Shown: piece after piece, positions 7,565 to 16,146 of the stretch
Position numbering within the stretch: position 1 is the stretch's first letter
Layout of the letters: every line of letters begins with the position of its first letter
NCBI GenBank assembly: GCA_002402905.1
Contig: DHGT01000045.1
Span: 17,192 to 57,859 of the forward strand
Reading direction: 5' to 3'
DNA length: 40,668 bases
Source: Desulfatitalea sp. UBA4791
Lineage (GTDB): Bacteria; Desulfobacterota; Desulfobacteria; Desulfobacterales; Desulfosarcinaceae
The notes under the pieces: generated by a model
What the model saw: only the letters and a program-made list of their open reading frames with translations
Told to the model about the DNA's origin: nothing
Databases searched by the model: none
Made by a program: the position numbers and the translations under genes

Positions 7565-8968
7565 TCAGGCACCAGTTTCCCAATCGATCTTACCGCTGCG
7601 TTGCATCTTCGAATAGATCTTCTGGCGGGCCAGGGCCGCGGCCTTCAACGGCGCCACCTGCCCGTCCACATAATCGTAGACCTTGGCCCGTTCAACCCCT
7701 TCCGAAGGCCTCAACACGCGGCCCAGATACTGAATGATACGGCCGCTGAACCGCACCGGAGTGGCCAAAAAGAGGGTCGACAACCGAGGGCAGTCGAACC
7801 CTTCCCCAATCAGCTGGCCCGTGGCCACGAGCACCTGGATGTCACCGGCATTCAGCCTCTGGAGGACGGCATCGCGCTGCTCGGCGGACAGGTCCCCGGT
7901 CAACGTCTCGACGCTGACATGATATTTGTGTTGCAGGAGAGCCTTGAGCACCTGGCAATGGTGTTTGCGGTCCGACAATACGAGGCTGACGCCCGGTCGG
8001 TTTTCCACTTGCACCGCTTGATGCACGTCGGCGACGATCAACCGGTTGCGTTCGTCATGCTGGGTCAGTTCCGACAGCATCTTGCTGTATTCGCTGACCG
8101 GGTCGGCGTAGGAAACGAAGGGGGTGGTTCTGAAAACCACATCGATATCCAGCAGATGCCCCGCTGCCACCAGGTCCCCGGCCTTGACCTCATGGTGAAC
8201 GTCGCCCAGGTGCCAGAATATCAATCTGGAAAGTCCGTCGCGGCGCCAGGGCGTAGCTGACAATCCCAGCATATAGTGGGCATCAAAGGCGGTGACCGCT
8301 TCGGTGAAGGTCCGGCTCGGGGCGCGGTGACACTCGTCCACCACCAGATGACCGATGGCGGGCGCCACATCCTCGGCGCACTTGTAGAGTGATTGAACCA
8401 TCGCCACGGTGACGGATGCTCCCAACCGCTGTTTTCCCGCACCGATGAACCCGATGTTCTCCGAAGCGATGCCCAAATGGGTTTCGATCCGCTCGATCCA
8501 CTGCCTGGCGAGTTCGTTGGAATGAACGATGATCAGCGTCGGCTGCCTGCGCCGGGCGATCATCCACAAGGCCATGATGGTTTTGCCGCTGCCCGTGGGC
8601 GCGCTCAGTGTACCGAAATCCCTGGCCAACATGCTCGCCACGGCGAGCTTTTGAAACGACCGCAACTTCCCCTTGAAACCGAAGGCCACCTCAGCCGCTT
8701 TGCGCCTGCGATCATCGATATCCACGGGTTCGTCGTGTTCCCTGGCCATAAGCATCAACTGCCGCATCAGCCCCCGCGGAACGACGAGACCACTGGGACC
8801 GCTACGCCGGAAAAACTGCAGGGTCCTGGGTACCCCCTTGTTCCAGCGTCCCATGCGTTCGTTTTCGACCCACTTGGGGTTGAGAAATTGCAGCCTGGAG
8901 ACCAGCTCGGCATGGATCGCCTCCGGAACCGCCGTCAGGTGCAACTCATTGGTAATACGAATGTTCAT
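7565..8968 (-). CDS. Superfamily 2 DEAD/DEAH-type helicase (COG1061-like)
   Basis: A 467-residue SF2 ATPase with all core motifs: Walker A SAPTGSGKT (about residues 120-128), motif II VVDECHRAPS, motif III GLSATPWRRDG, motif V GEGFDCPRLSTLFLATP and motif VI IIQYLGRVLRP. The layout resembles the SSL2/XPB and type III restriction-subunit helicases, without an attached nuclease. The start at 8968 is chosen because MNIRITNELHLT looks like a natural N-terminus; a GTG at 9046 would add 26 low-complexity residues. It follows the sensor-exonuclease gene in the same direction and is the last gene of the run. A role in DNA repair or processing is likely. No methylase or other restriction partner is present. 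Confidence 0.87.
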   Translation of the reverse strand: MNIRITNELHLTAVPEAIHAELVSRLQFLNPKWVENERMGRWNKGVPRTLQFFRRSGPSGLVVPRGLMRQLMLMAREHDEPVDIDDRRRKAAEVAFGFKGKLRSFQKLAVASMLARDFGTLSAPTGSGKTIMALWMIARRRQPTLIIVHSNELARQWIERIETHLGIASENIGFIGAGKQRLGASVTVAMVQSLYKCAEDVAPAIGHLVVDECHRAPSRTFTEAVTAFDAHYMLGLSATPWRRDGLSRLIFWHLGDVHHEVKAGDLVAAGHLLDIDVVFRTTPFVSYADPVSEYSKMLSELTQHDERNRLIVADVHQAVQVENRPGVSLVLSDRKHHCQVLKALLQHKYHVSVETLTGDLSAEQRDAVLQRLNAGDIQVLVATGQLIGEGFDCPRLSTLFLATPVRFSGRIIQYLGRVLRPSEGVERAKVYDYVDGQVAPLKAAALARQKIYSKMQRSGKIDWETGA

Positions 8969-9058
8969 CGATACTATTCCGGAATGAAAAATGATGACGC
9001 CTTTTATCACATTTTTCGGGATTCTAATACTCGAGGAACTCGTCACTGTACGGCGCCG

Positions 9059-11236
9059 TCAATATTTCAGGCGGGCATAGAGGCTTTTCTGTGAGGCCTC
9101 ACTGGCTTCCTGGAAGGTGCGGATACCCTGGGCCGCCAGCAACGGAATCAGGCGCAGAAAAATTTCGCCGGTTGCGATGGCGTCTCCGAGGGCGGTATGC
9201 CTCCCCATGATACGGATTCCCAATCGCTCGGCAACCGCCTGGAGACTGTGTTTGGGGTGGGCGGGATGGACCACATCCGAAAGCAGCATGGTGTCCAGAA
9301 TCGGGTTGGTGAAACAGACGTGGGTCTGATTCTCTTTCATCTGCAGCATGCGCATGTCGAAGGCCACATTGTGGCCGACCAGTACGGTGTCCCGGACAAA
9401 GGCGTGAAAACGCGGCAGGACCTTGTCGATGGTGGGTTGATTGACCAGCATCTCGGGCCGGATGCCGTGAAATTTAACCGAGGCCCAAGGCAGCGAGCGT
9501 GCGGGGTTGACCAGTTGCTCGAATTTCTCGCCTTGCAGCAACCGGCCGTTGACAATGCGAACGGCGCCGATGGATATGATTTCATCACCGCCCTGGGGAT
9601 CGAGGCCGGTGGTTTCCGTATCGAACACCGTGAAGGTCAATTCGGTCAACAGGCGATCGTTGAAATCGGTGTATTGCAGATTGCCCTTGAATAAATCGAA
9701 ATCATAAAACTCGGGACGCGAATCGGGCAGCACGGTCGTCAATCCGTCGACCATGACGATATCCGCGCTGTCGAGCATGGGGATCAAGAACCGCAAACCG
9801 GATTTACCCGGGGCCTGATCCTCGGAAAGAACCCAGAGTTTGGCGCCGTGGACCATCAGCATTTCCGTCAGCGGTATGGTGGTTTCACTCCCCTGGATTT
9901 TCGAAACCCCCTGCTTCCATCGCGCGAGGAGGGCCGGATCGATAGCGGCCCCTTCCCAACTCAGGTCAAGGTAGATCCAACTGCCTTTGGCATACAGGAC
10001 ACCATCGATGCGGGTCACATTCACCGTTTGCTGGACATTGGCCAGCACATAGAGCAAGGCACAGGTCAAGTGGTGCATGTCCACGCTCACCTGGCCGACC
10101 TGATCCACGCCCCCGACCGTTTCGATGCCCACTTTCAACTGCAGCACATGCTCGGCACGAAAGGCGAGAAATCGCGCCCATTCCATGGCATCGACCGGCG
10201 TCAGAGGCAACGGCTGATCCGGCGACCACCGGTTGGTGATATCTTGCCGCGACAACAGGGCCGCAGCCAAGTTGGCTTGTTTGTCCACCAATTGAATCAG
10301 CATTCGGATTTGATCCGATACGCCCTCCGATTCGTCCACGAGCAATTCCGCCGTCGATTTGATCACCGACACGGCCTGGGTCAGCTCGTGTTGCCATGAG
10401 AGCAAAAGGGTCGAGAATTCCCTCTCCTTTTTCAGTTGTTCCACCTGGTCTTCGATATAGAGAATAAATCCGGATAAATGGTGCTGGCTGTCGAGCACGG
10501 GGAGAATCTGGGCCGGCAGCAACGCCTTGGTTTGGGTCTCCAGTAAAAATCTTTCGCTGACTGCTGTGTGGCCGAGGGACAGCTTCTCGGCGATGCGGTC
10601 GAGGGCTGGGAGTACCAATCCCCGGTCCAGGAAGGTGTACACCGAACGACCGAGTCCGATCAGACCGACTTCACCCGATGGAAATTGCGATTCGGCCAAC
10701 TGGTGCTCCCTGAACAGGGCACTGATTTTGCGATTATAAAAAACAATGCCGCCCTCCATGTTGCAGACCAGAATGCCCTGGGGCAGGTCCTCCAGCATGG
10801 CAGCCAGAACGTTTCGTTCGGCCTCGCTGCCGGCCCGCGCCTTTCTCAGCTGCTCCTGGACATTGTTGCGAAATTCCACCTGGGCGATGGCGTTTTCGTT
10901 GATGATGGCCGCCAGACGCATCACATCGTAGCTGCCGTCCACATCGATTTTATGGGACGGATTAACCGTATAGAGCAATCGGGTCTCATCGGCCAGTTGG
11001 TTGACGGGGATGATGTAGAATCGAAATATCCAGTCGAGGAGAAACCCCAGGAAGGTAAAAAAAAGAAACAGAATGGTGAACAGGTAAGCAAAGTATCTTT
11101 TGAAGATTTTGAGGATGAGCGCCTTCTCTTCAAGCGCCAGTTGCTGCCAGAACAGGACACTGATGGTCAACAGCACCATGGCCGTCGCCGTCAACGCAAC
11201 GACCACGAACCACCAGAATTTATTTTGCGTCTTCAA
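9059..11236 (-). CDS. Membrane PAS/histidine-kinase-like sensor fused to DnaQ-type 3'-5' exonuclease
   Basis: A 725-residue chimera. Two membrane helices (about residues 8-30 and 48-70) frame a short loop. A HAMP-like linker, a PAS-like domain (about 145-265, LPQGILVCNMEGGIVFYNRK) and a helix with an H-box-like HELTQAVS (His283) follow. The region after it is where a kinase ATP-binding domain should be, but N- and G-boxes are not recognisable, so phosphorylation is doubtful. The last 190 residues are a DEDDh exonuclease: FDTETTGLDP (Asp539, Glu541), LVGHNVAFDMRML and HTALGDA. A TTG start is indicated by AGGAGG eight bases upstream. It lies downstream of acetate uptake genes, suggesting a sensing role, but the function of such fusions is not known to me. 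Confidence 0.85.
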   Translation of the reverse strand: MKTQNKFWWFVVVALTATAMVLLTISVLFWQQLALEEKALILKIFKRYFAYLFTILFLFFTFLGFLLDWIFRFYIIPVNQLADETRLLYTVNPSHKIDVDGSYDVMRLAAIINENAIAQVEFRNNVQEQLRKARAGSEAERNVLAAMLEDLPQGILVCNMEGGIVFYNRKISALFREHQLAESQFPSGEVGLIGLGRSVYTFLDRGLVLPALDRIAEKLSLGHTAVSERFLLETQTKALLPAQILPVLDSQHHLSGFILYIEDQVEQLKKEREFSTLLLSWQHELTQAVSVIKSTAELLVDESEGVSDQIRMLIQLVDKQANLAAALLSRQDITNRWSPDQPLPLTPVDAMEWARFLAFRAEHVLQLKVGIETVGGVDQVGQVSVDMHHLTCALLYVLANVQQTVNVTRIDGVLYAKGSWIYLDLSWEGAAIDPALLARWKQGVSKIQGSETTIPLTEMLMVHGAKLWVLSEDQAPGKSGLRFLIPMLDSADIVMVDGLTTVLPDSRPEFYDFDLFKGNLQYTDFNDRLLTELTFTVFDTETTGLDPQGGDEIISIGAVRIVNGRLLQGEKFEQLVNPARSLPWASVKFHGIRPEMLVNQPTIDKVLPRFHAFVRDTVLVGHNVAFDMRMLQMKENQTHVCFTNPILDTMLLSDVVHPAHPKHSLQAVAERLGIRIMGRHTALGDAIATGEIFLRLIPLLAAQGIRTFQEASEASQKSLYARLKY

Positions 11237-11244
11237 GCCTCTGC

Positions 11245-11250
11245 CCTCCT
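11245..11250 (-). promoter_or_regulatory. Strong Shine-Dalgarno that selects a TTG start
   Basis: AGGAGG on the minus strand lies eight bases before the TTG at 11236. This supports TTG initiation of the sensor-exonuclease gene, directly ahead of its first membrane helix. No in-frame ATG or GTG with a comparable site is nearby. Confidence 0.65.
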
Positions 11251-11337
11251 CGCCGTTCCCCGGCGCACAAGGTTTCGACGGCCTGAGTGATGCGGTGCAA
11301 AGGCAGGACTGGCAAGTGCTGTCGGCGCACCGGCGCC

Positions 11338-11577
11338 CTACTGCATGGAAAGAAGCGGCGCGGCGATCATTTCGACGAAAAGATAGGCGATGAACATCAG
11401 GACCATGGCCATCACACCAATCATATACATGTTACCGATCTTGTGACGCCGCTGATCCCTATCATGATAGAAAACGGGTCGACAGCACTTCTCACACCAT
11501 GACTTGGCCCGGCTGGACTCGAAGGTGTGGCCGCACTGACAGGTCACCATTTTGGGTACAAGCACAGCCTTCATCAT
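11338..11577 (-). CDS. Small zinc-ribbon membrane protein
   Basis: A 79-residue protein, not assigned to a named family. The N-terminal half has four-cysteine geometry (TCQCGHTF then WCEKCCRPV), which predicts a zinc ribbon facing the cytoplasm. The C-terminal half is one hydrophobic helix (about residues 49-72, MYMIGVMAMVLMFIAYLF). The start is fixed by AAGGAG seven bases before two consecutive ATG codons; the frame is open further upstream but without a ribosome site. It sits between the symporter's small partner and the sensor-exonuclease, all in the same direction, so it may belong to the same membrane unit. It could anchor or sense, but nothing in the sequence decides this. Confidence 0.75.
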   Translation of the reverse strand: MMKAVLVPKMVTCQCGHTFESSRAKSWCEKCCRPVFYHDRDQRRHKIGNMYMIGVMAMVLMFIAYLFVEMIAAPLLSMQ

Positions 11578-11597
11578 TTCTTTTCTCCTTTGAGTGC

Positions 11598-11640
11598 CGC
11601 CGGCGGCAAAGGGCACGACACGCCTTTGCCACCGACGGCG
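11598..11640 (-). terminator. GC-rich hairpin between small membrane genes
   Basis: GGCAAAGG (11605-11612) pairs perfectly with CCTTTGCC (11623-11630), and outer CGCCG/CGGCG arms (11598-11602 and 11636-11640) extend the stem. It lies just after the 28-residue peptide gene and before the zinc-ribbon gene. There is no U-tract, so partial termination or transcript protection, rather than full termination, seems likely. Confidence 0.5.
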
Positions 11641-11663
11641 TTAATGGATTCCACTAGGGGTTC

Positions 11664-11750
11664 TTATCCGAAAAGCCCCCATCCAAACGATGCCGTCCAA
11701 AGCACGCAGAAGAGAACGATACCGACCATCCAATAATCTTCGTGTTTCAT
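11664..11750 (-). CDS. 28-residue single-helix membrane peptide, symporter accessory candidate
   Basis: A short reading frame reads MKHEDYWMVGIVLFCVLW then TASFGWGLFG and stops. It is charged for five residues and then hydrophobic throughout, as in a one-pass membrane peptide. A near-perfect AAGGAGG (11759-11765) lies eight bases upstream, and the start is only 24 bases after the symporter stop codon. An ATG five bases earlier is out of frame and stops at once. Very small accessory peptides are known next to some sodium/solute symporters, so a stabilising or regulatory subunit of the symporter is the best guess. The ribosome site and composition argue for a real gene. Confidence 0.75.
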   Translation of the reverse strand: MKHEDYWMVGIVLFCVLWTASFGWGLFG

Positions 11751-11774
11751 GGCATGATCCTCCTTGGTAAAGGG

Positions 11775-13568
11775 TTAAGTTTCTTTGACCACGATCATGG
11801 TCTCTTTTTCCGCCCGATCGATCTGGGTGGCGTTGGTGGTGGCCATCTCGGCCTTGAAACACAACCCCCACATCACGATGATACCCAGGATCCACCAGGC
11901 GATCTGCCAGGACCACAGCGGCGGGAAGCCGGCGAACGAGAAGGCGTTGTTGCCGAGAATACAGGCCGGGCCGATGGCGAAGAAGTACCACAGGGGAACG
12001 ATGATCTTCATGGCGTTGCGCCACTTCTGACCCGTTTCCGAGGGCGCGTCGATGTCGTCGAGGAAAGCGCGCACCTCCGCCTGGCGCTTGACCGTTTCCT
12101 CTTTGTCTTTGATGCCCAGCCCGCGGCACAGGTAGGCCACGACCAGACCGATGAAGGTTCCCCAGAAAGCGCTGTGCATGGAGAGCGGATTGGGCCAGAC
12201 ATAATAGGTCAGGAAGACCGAAACCATGCCGGCCAGCACACCCAGTGTCGCACCGATGCTGGGGAAGCGGAACCCCCAGATCACGCCCATGAGCAGCACA
12301 TACATGACGAAGCCGAAGGCCGTGGCCAGGGCCCCCAGGATCACCAGCGCGGCCTTGGAGTTGAGCCCCACGACCAGGGCGGCAATGGTCACCAGGGTAG
12401 CCAGCAGTCGGTTGACCCAGATCTGCTCGGCATGTCCGGCTTTTTCATGCCGGATATACCTGTAGTAAACATCACGCAGCAGGATCGAGCCGCCGGTGCC
12501 GATGTAAGGCGCTGCCGTAGAATGAATGGCGGCGATGGCCCCCATGAAAACCAATCCCAAGGCGAATCCCGGCAGGTACTTGGTCATCAGGAGCGGCACC
12601 ACATCCGAATCCTTGGCGAATTGCATGATCCCCTTGACTTCCATGATCTTGGCGCCCATGCCCTGAAAGGCGGTGAAGAAGAACAGGGCGAAGCCGACCA
12701 CGAAGGTGGACATGAAGGCCTGCTGCCAGGCCAGGGGTTTGGGCGATTTAATGCCGAAGGTCCACATGGTGAAGGCCGGCGATGACTGGATGCCCATCAG
12801 AGAGAACATATAGGTCAACACCATCACGGCCGTCCAGGCGGTTTCGCCCTCTGCACCACCCAGCCCGAAGTTGATGACGCGCGGCACTTCGAGATATTTG
12901 GCCGGCAATTCGGCCACCCGGGCGGAGAGTTCCGTCCAGCCCGTCCATGCATCGGGCGGCGCGACCATGTAGGCGCCCAACAGGACGATGCCGCCGACCA
13001 GCAGGATGAACTGGATCACGCCGACCCAGGTACTGGCCTTGAGGCCGCCGGTACATACGTAGAACCAGACGATGAAGGCCATGAAGATGGCGCCGAAGGT
13101 GACCGGCACACCGGCCACGTAGTGAAACAGGGCCGCCGAAGCCATCAGCTGCACCGCCGAATAGAACATGGAGTATAAAAATGCGGTAAAGACTGTCAGA
13201 AATCGAACCGCTTCCGAGTTGAAATAGTAGGCGTACATGTCGCCCGGTGTGATGAATCCGTAACGTTTGCCCAGCAACCAGGTTCTCTTGGAGAAGAAGG
13301 TGCCGGTGATCGGAATGGTCAATACGTAGAACGATGCGAACGCATACGCCAGGCCGTCACGCCAGATCAGGCCGGGATGACCGATGAAGGTCCAGCCGCT
13401 GAACGACGCGGCCGTGGCGGCCATCAGGAAGGCGAAAAATGGAATCGAACGCCCGGCGATGGCGTAACCCGAAGATGTTTTTTCAGTAAAATAACCTTTT
13501 AAGCCCCAATAAAAACAATAGATGATGTAAATTCCCAAAAAGATATAGACCCATGTGGTGTTATGCAT
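11775..13568 (-). CDS. Sodium:solute symporter (SSS/SLC5 family), probable acetate or monocarboxylate uptake
   Basis: A 597-residue inner-membrane transporter with about 13 hydrophobic helices and the LeuT-type SSS signatures: SGYAIAGRSIPFFAFLMAAT at residues 33-52, FSGWTFIGHPG, and GAIAAIHSTAAPYIGTGGSI in the second repeat, the region that holds sodium-site serines and threonines. Length is typical of the ActP/PanF branch. It lies directly downstream of acetyl-CoA synthetase, so uptake of acetate or a similar monocarboxylate with sodium is the natural reading. AGGAGGAAAGG just upstream supports the start. The C-terminal region (about 500-530) has a charged stretch (KDKEETVKRQAEVRAFL) between the last membrane helices. 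Substrate is inferred from context only. Confidence 0.9.
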   Translation of the reverse strand: MHNTTWVYIFLGIYIIYCFYWGLKGYFTEKTSSGYAIAGRSIPFFAFLMAATAASFSGWTFIGHPGLIWRDGLAYAFASFYVLTIPITGTFFSKRTWLLGKRYGFITPGDMYAYYFNSEAVRFLTVFTAFLYSMFYSAVQLMASAALFHYVAGVPVTFGAIFMAFIVWFYVCTGGLKASTWVGVIQFILLVGGIVLLGAYMVAPPDAWTGWTELSARVAELPAKYLEVPRVINFGLGGAEGETAWTAVMVLTYMFSLMGIQSSPAFTMWTFGIKSPKPLAWQQAFMSTFVVGFALFFFTAFQGMGAKIMEVKGIMQFAKDSDVVPLLMTKYLPGFALGLVFMGAIAAIHSTAAPYIGTGGSILLRDVYYRYIRHEKAGHAEQIWVNRLLATLVTIAALVVGLNSKAALVILGALATAFGFVMYVLLMGVIWGFRFPSIGATLGVLAGMVSVFLTYYVWPNPLSMHSAFWGTFIGLVVAYLCRGLGIKDKEETVKRQAEVRAFLDDIDAPSETGQKWRNAMKIIVPLWYFFAIGPACILGNNAFSFAGFPPLWSWQIAWWILGIIVMWGLCFKAEMATTNATQIDRAEKETMIVVKET

Positions 13569-13798
13569 GGTCCTTTCCTCCTGTGCCCGGAATCAAGAGT
13601 CCGACCGACCGTCCAAGGCGGTCAGCCACCATTGTTCGGTCCCTCCCCCATCGATCACCCCCCTTCATTCGCTTGCAATGTGTAAGTGAAACCATCGTCC
13701 CTGCCTTCCCGTGTGCTTCAGCAAGGGTTGACCCCTCGGATCCGGCTGCCGCCCGACTTGCTGCAGGCGGCAGCCCCGCAAACGCACCCTATTCAAGT
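13569..13798 (-). other. Spacer between acs and the symporter gene
   Basis: A 230-bp gap in the co-directional run. It holds a GC-rich hairpin just after acs and the symporter's ribosome site at its other end. No sigma-54 match with the required GG-N10-GC spacing was found. A housekeeping promoter could lie here, but none is convincing. Confidence 0.4.
13744..13775 (-). terminator. Perfect GC-rich hairpin downstream of acs
   Basis: GGCTGCCGCC (13744-13753) and GGCGGCAGCC (13766-13775) form a perfect ten-base stem with a 12-base loop, starting 24 bases beyond the acs stop codon. No T-run follows in the minus direction, so it may be an attenuator that lowers symporter expression relative to acs or protects the acs 3' end. 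Confidence 0.55.
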
Positions 13799-15829
13799 TT
13801 ACTTCACCATCTGTTGGATCTCTTGGACCACATCCGGATTGGCCAGGGTGGTCACGTCTCCCACATCCTTCCGATTGGAGATGGCACCCAGCACGCGCCG
13901 CATGATCTTGCCCGATCTTGTCTTGGGCATGTCTCTGACGATCCAGACCTTACGCGGTTTGGCGATCTTTCCGATTTGGTCGCAAATCGCGTCGGAGATC
14001 TTCTTGGCCAGGGCATCCGAGGCCTCGAAGCCGGGTTTCAGTGCGATGTAAAGATCCGGTTCACGGCCCTTGATATCGTGAGCAACCGGAACGACGGCGG
14101 CCTCTGCCACCTCGTTTACGACCAGTGCGGCCGACTCGATCTCCTTGGTGCCTAGCCGATGCCCGGAGACATTGATCACGTCGTCGATGCGGCCCAGGAT
14201 GCGGTAGTAGCCGTCCTTGGCCTCGACGGCCGCGTCACCGGTCAGATAGGGCCAGTCGCGCCAATCCTTGCTGTCCGGGTTCTTGCAGTAACGGGCATAA
14301 TAATTGGTCACAAAACGATCACGATCGCCCCAGATGGTTTGGAAGGCACCCGGCCAGGGGTTCTGGATGCAGATATTGCCCGCCTTGCCGGCGCCCTGTG
14401 GAAGGGTATTGCCGTCTTCATCATAGATAATGGGATGGATACCCGGCATGCCGGGGCCGGCGCTGCCCGGTTTCATCGGGGTGATGGCCGGCAGCGTGCT
14501 GCAGAGGAAGCCGCCGGTTTCGGTCTGCCACCAGGTATCCACGATGATCGCCTCGCCTTTGCCGACCTCCTTGTGGTACCACTTCCACACTTCCGGTTCG
14601 ATGGGTTCGCCCACCGTGGTCATATGTTTGAAATGATAGTTGTACTTGGCGGGCTCGTCCGGACCGATTTTGCGAAGGGCCCGAATGGCGGTGGGTGCTG
14701 TATGGAAGATATTCACATCCAGATCCTGGGCGATGCGCCAGGGTCTTCCCGCATCCGGGAAAGTGGGCACCCCTTCGTAGATCACCGTCGATGCGCAGAT
14801 CGCCAGGGGTCCATAGACAATATAGGAGTGACCGGTGATCCAGCCGATGTCGGCCATACACCAGTAGACATCCTCGGGATGGATATCCTGCACATATTTC
14901 GATGTGCCGGCCACATATGCCAGATACCCGCCGGTGCTGTGCTGGCACCCCTTGGGTTTGCCCGTGGTCCCGCTGGTGTACATCAAAAACAACGGTGCTT
15001 CGGCCGGCATCGGGACCGGGTCGACACGCGCGCCGTAAAAATCCTTCAACACACCATTGACGAAATAATCCCTGCCCTCCGCCATGGGTGTCGGTGATGA
15101 ATTTTTGCCCGGATAGCGCTGCCACACCATGACCTTGTCGACCTTCTGGCCGTCCTTGGCGGCGTGCTCGACAGCCACGTCGGCGTTCTTTTTGTGATCG
15201 ATCAATGTGCCGCTACGATAGTAGGCATCCATGGTGATGAGCACGTTGCTGGCCGAATCCACGATCCGGTCCGCACATGCCGTTCCGCTGAATCCGCCGA
15301 AAACCTGGGAATGGATCACGCCGAGGCGCGCACACGCCAGCATGGTGATGGCCAATTCAGGCACCATGGGCATATGCAATGTGACGCGGTCGCCTGCCTT
15401 CAGGCCGCAAAAATCCCTGAGCAAGGCAGCGAATTCGTTCACCCGCACAAACAGATCCTGGTAGGTGATGTGCTCGTATTTTTCCTCGATGGGTTCCGGC
15501 ACAAAATGGATAGCGGTCTTGTTTTTGTTTTTCGCCAGATGTCGATCGATACAGTTGTAGCTGGCGTTGATCTTGCCACCCACGAACCACTTCCAGCAGG
15601 GGGCATCGCTGGTGTCGAGCATGGTGTGCCAATACTCGTACCAGTCCAGCATATCGGCGTACTCTTTGAAACAGTTTGGAAAGTTATCCAGGCTGAATCG
15701 CTTGTAAATCGATGGATCGGTCATGTTGGCTTGGGCGATAAATTGGGCGGAAGGATGATAATACCCCTCTTCCTGCCAATGTACGGCAATTTCGGCCTCC
15801 GAAGTTTCGACGATTTCCTTTTCTGTCAT
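13799..15829 (-). CDS. acs: Acetyl-CoA synthetase (AMP-forming)
   Basis: A 676-residue ANL-superfamily enzyme that converts acetate, ATP and CoA to acetyl-CoA. Visible motifs are the P-loop YTSGTTGKPKGCQHSTGG, the Acs-type DTWWQTETGG with the acetate-pocket Trp, YLTGDAAVEAKDGYYRILGR with the hinge Asp, and NVSGHRLGTKEIES. The catalytic Lys is at about 641 in KTRSGKIMRRVLG, the site that is acetylated for control in many bacteria. The start at 15829 is chosen because it gives the family N-terminus and has AAGGGG nine bases upstream; the frame is open to 15988 without support. The TetR gene upstream and the symporter downstream are co-directional, which points to joint control of acetate assimilation. 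Confidence 0.95.
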   Translation of the reverse strand: MTEKEIVETSEAEIAVHWQEEGYYHPSAQFIAQANMTDPSIYKRFSLDNFPNCFKEYADMLDWYEYWHTMLDTSDAPCWKWFVGGKINASYNCIDRHLAKNKNKTAIHFVPEPIEEKYEHITYQDLFVRVNEFAALLRDFCGLKAGDRVTLHMPMVPELAITMLACARLGVIHSQVFGGFSGTACADRIVDSASNVLITMDAYYRSGTLIDHKKNADVAVEHAAKDGQKVDKVMVWQRYPGKNSSPTPMAEGRDYFVNGVLKDFYGARVDPVPMPAEAPLFLMYTSGTTGKPKGCQHSTGGYLAYVAGTSKYVQDIHPEDVYWCMADIGWITGHSYIVYGPLAICASTVIYEGVPTFPDAGRPWRIAQDLDVNIFHTAPTAIRALRKIGPDEPAKYNYHFKHMTTVGEPIEPEVWKWYHKEVGKGEAIIVDTWWQTETGGFLCSTLPAITPMKPGSAGPGMPGIHPIIYDEDGNTLPQGAGKAGNICIQNPWPGAFQTIWGDRDRFVTNYYARYCKNPDSKDWRDWPYLTGDAAVEAKDGYYRILGRIDDVINVSGHRLGTKEIESAALVVNEVAEAAVVPVAHDIKGREPDLYIALKPGFEASDALAKKISDAICDQIGKIAKPRKVWIVRDMPKTRSGKIMRRVLGAISNRKDVGDVTTLANPDVVQEIQQMVK

Positions 15830-16146
15830 GTTGCACACCCCTTGATTCAAATAATTGATTCTAAATTGGGCCACTGCCATCCACGGGTGAAAGAACAGTG
15901 CGTTGTTTTTCATCACCAGGCATGACCACCGCCCCTGACAGCACCGAATCGAATGAAGTCTTATCGCCTCCTTTCCCAGTTGCGCCATTGGCTGAATTAT
16001 TGCTGTTTAAATCTACAAAAGGATCGTATGGACGTGGAACGAAACTGCAGTTGTAAATCATTGCATCGAGGAAGAGAGTTGCCAGGCCTGTGAGAAGGGA
16101 GCTTACCGCCGGCCAGCGATGTGTCCAGTATAAAAACCTTCCTCGC
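15830..16146 (-). other. Spacer upstream of acs
   Basis: A 317-bp non-coding stretch between the TetR gene and acs, both on the minus strand. It should contain the acs promoter. I see no convincing -35/-10 pair and no sigma-54 site; one GG-N10-GC spacing exists but its flanks do not fit. No hairpin terminator for the TetR gene is obvious. An open frame running in from acs is considered an artefact. Confidence 0.5.

Noticed and set aside
7565..11236. Helicase plus exonuclease as a restriction or phage-defence system
   Set aside because: No methylase, specificity subunit or mobile-element context; the pair sits in a metabolic run, so defence is not supported by the sequence alone.
15830..15988. 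53-residue N-terminal extension of acetyl-CoA synthetase
   Set aside because: The family N-terminus starts at the ATG at 15829 with an AAGGGG site; the extension has no family similarity.
15830..16146. Sigma-54 promoter upstream of acs
   Set aside because: A GG-N10-GC spacing exists on the minus strand, but the flanking bases do not fit TGGCAC and TTGCA.
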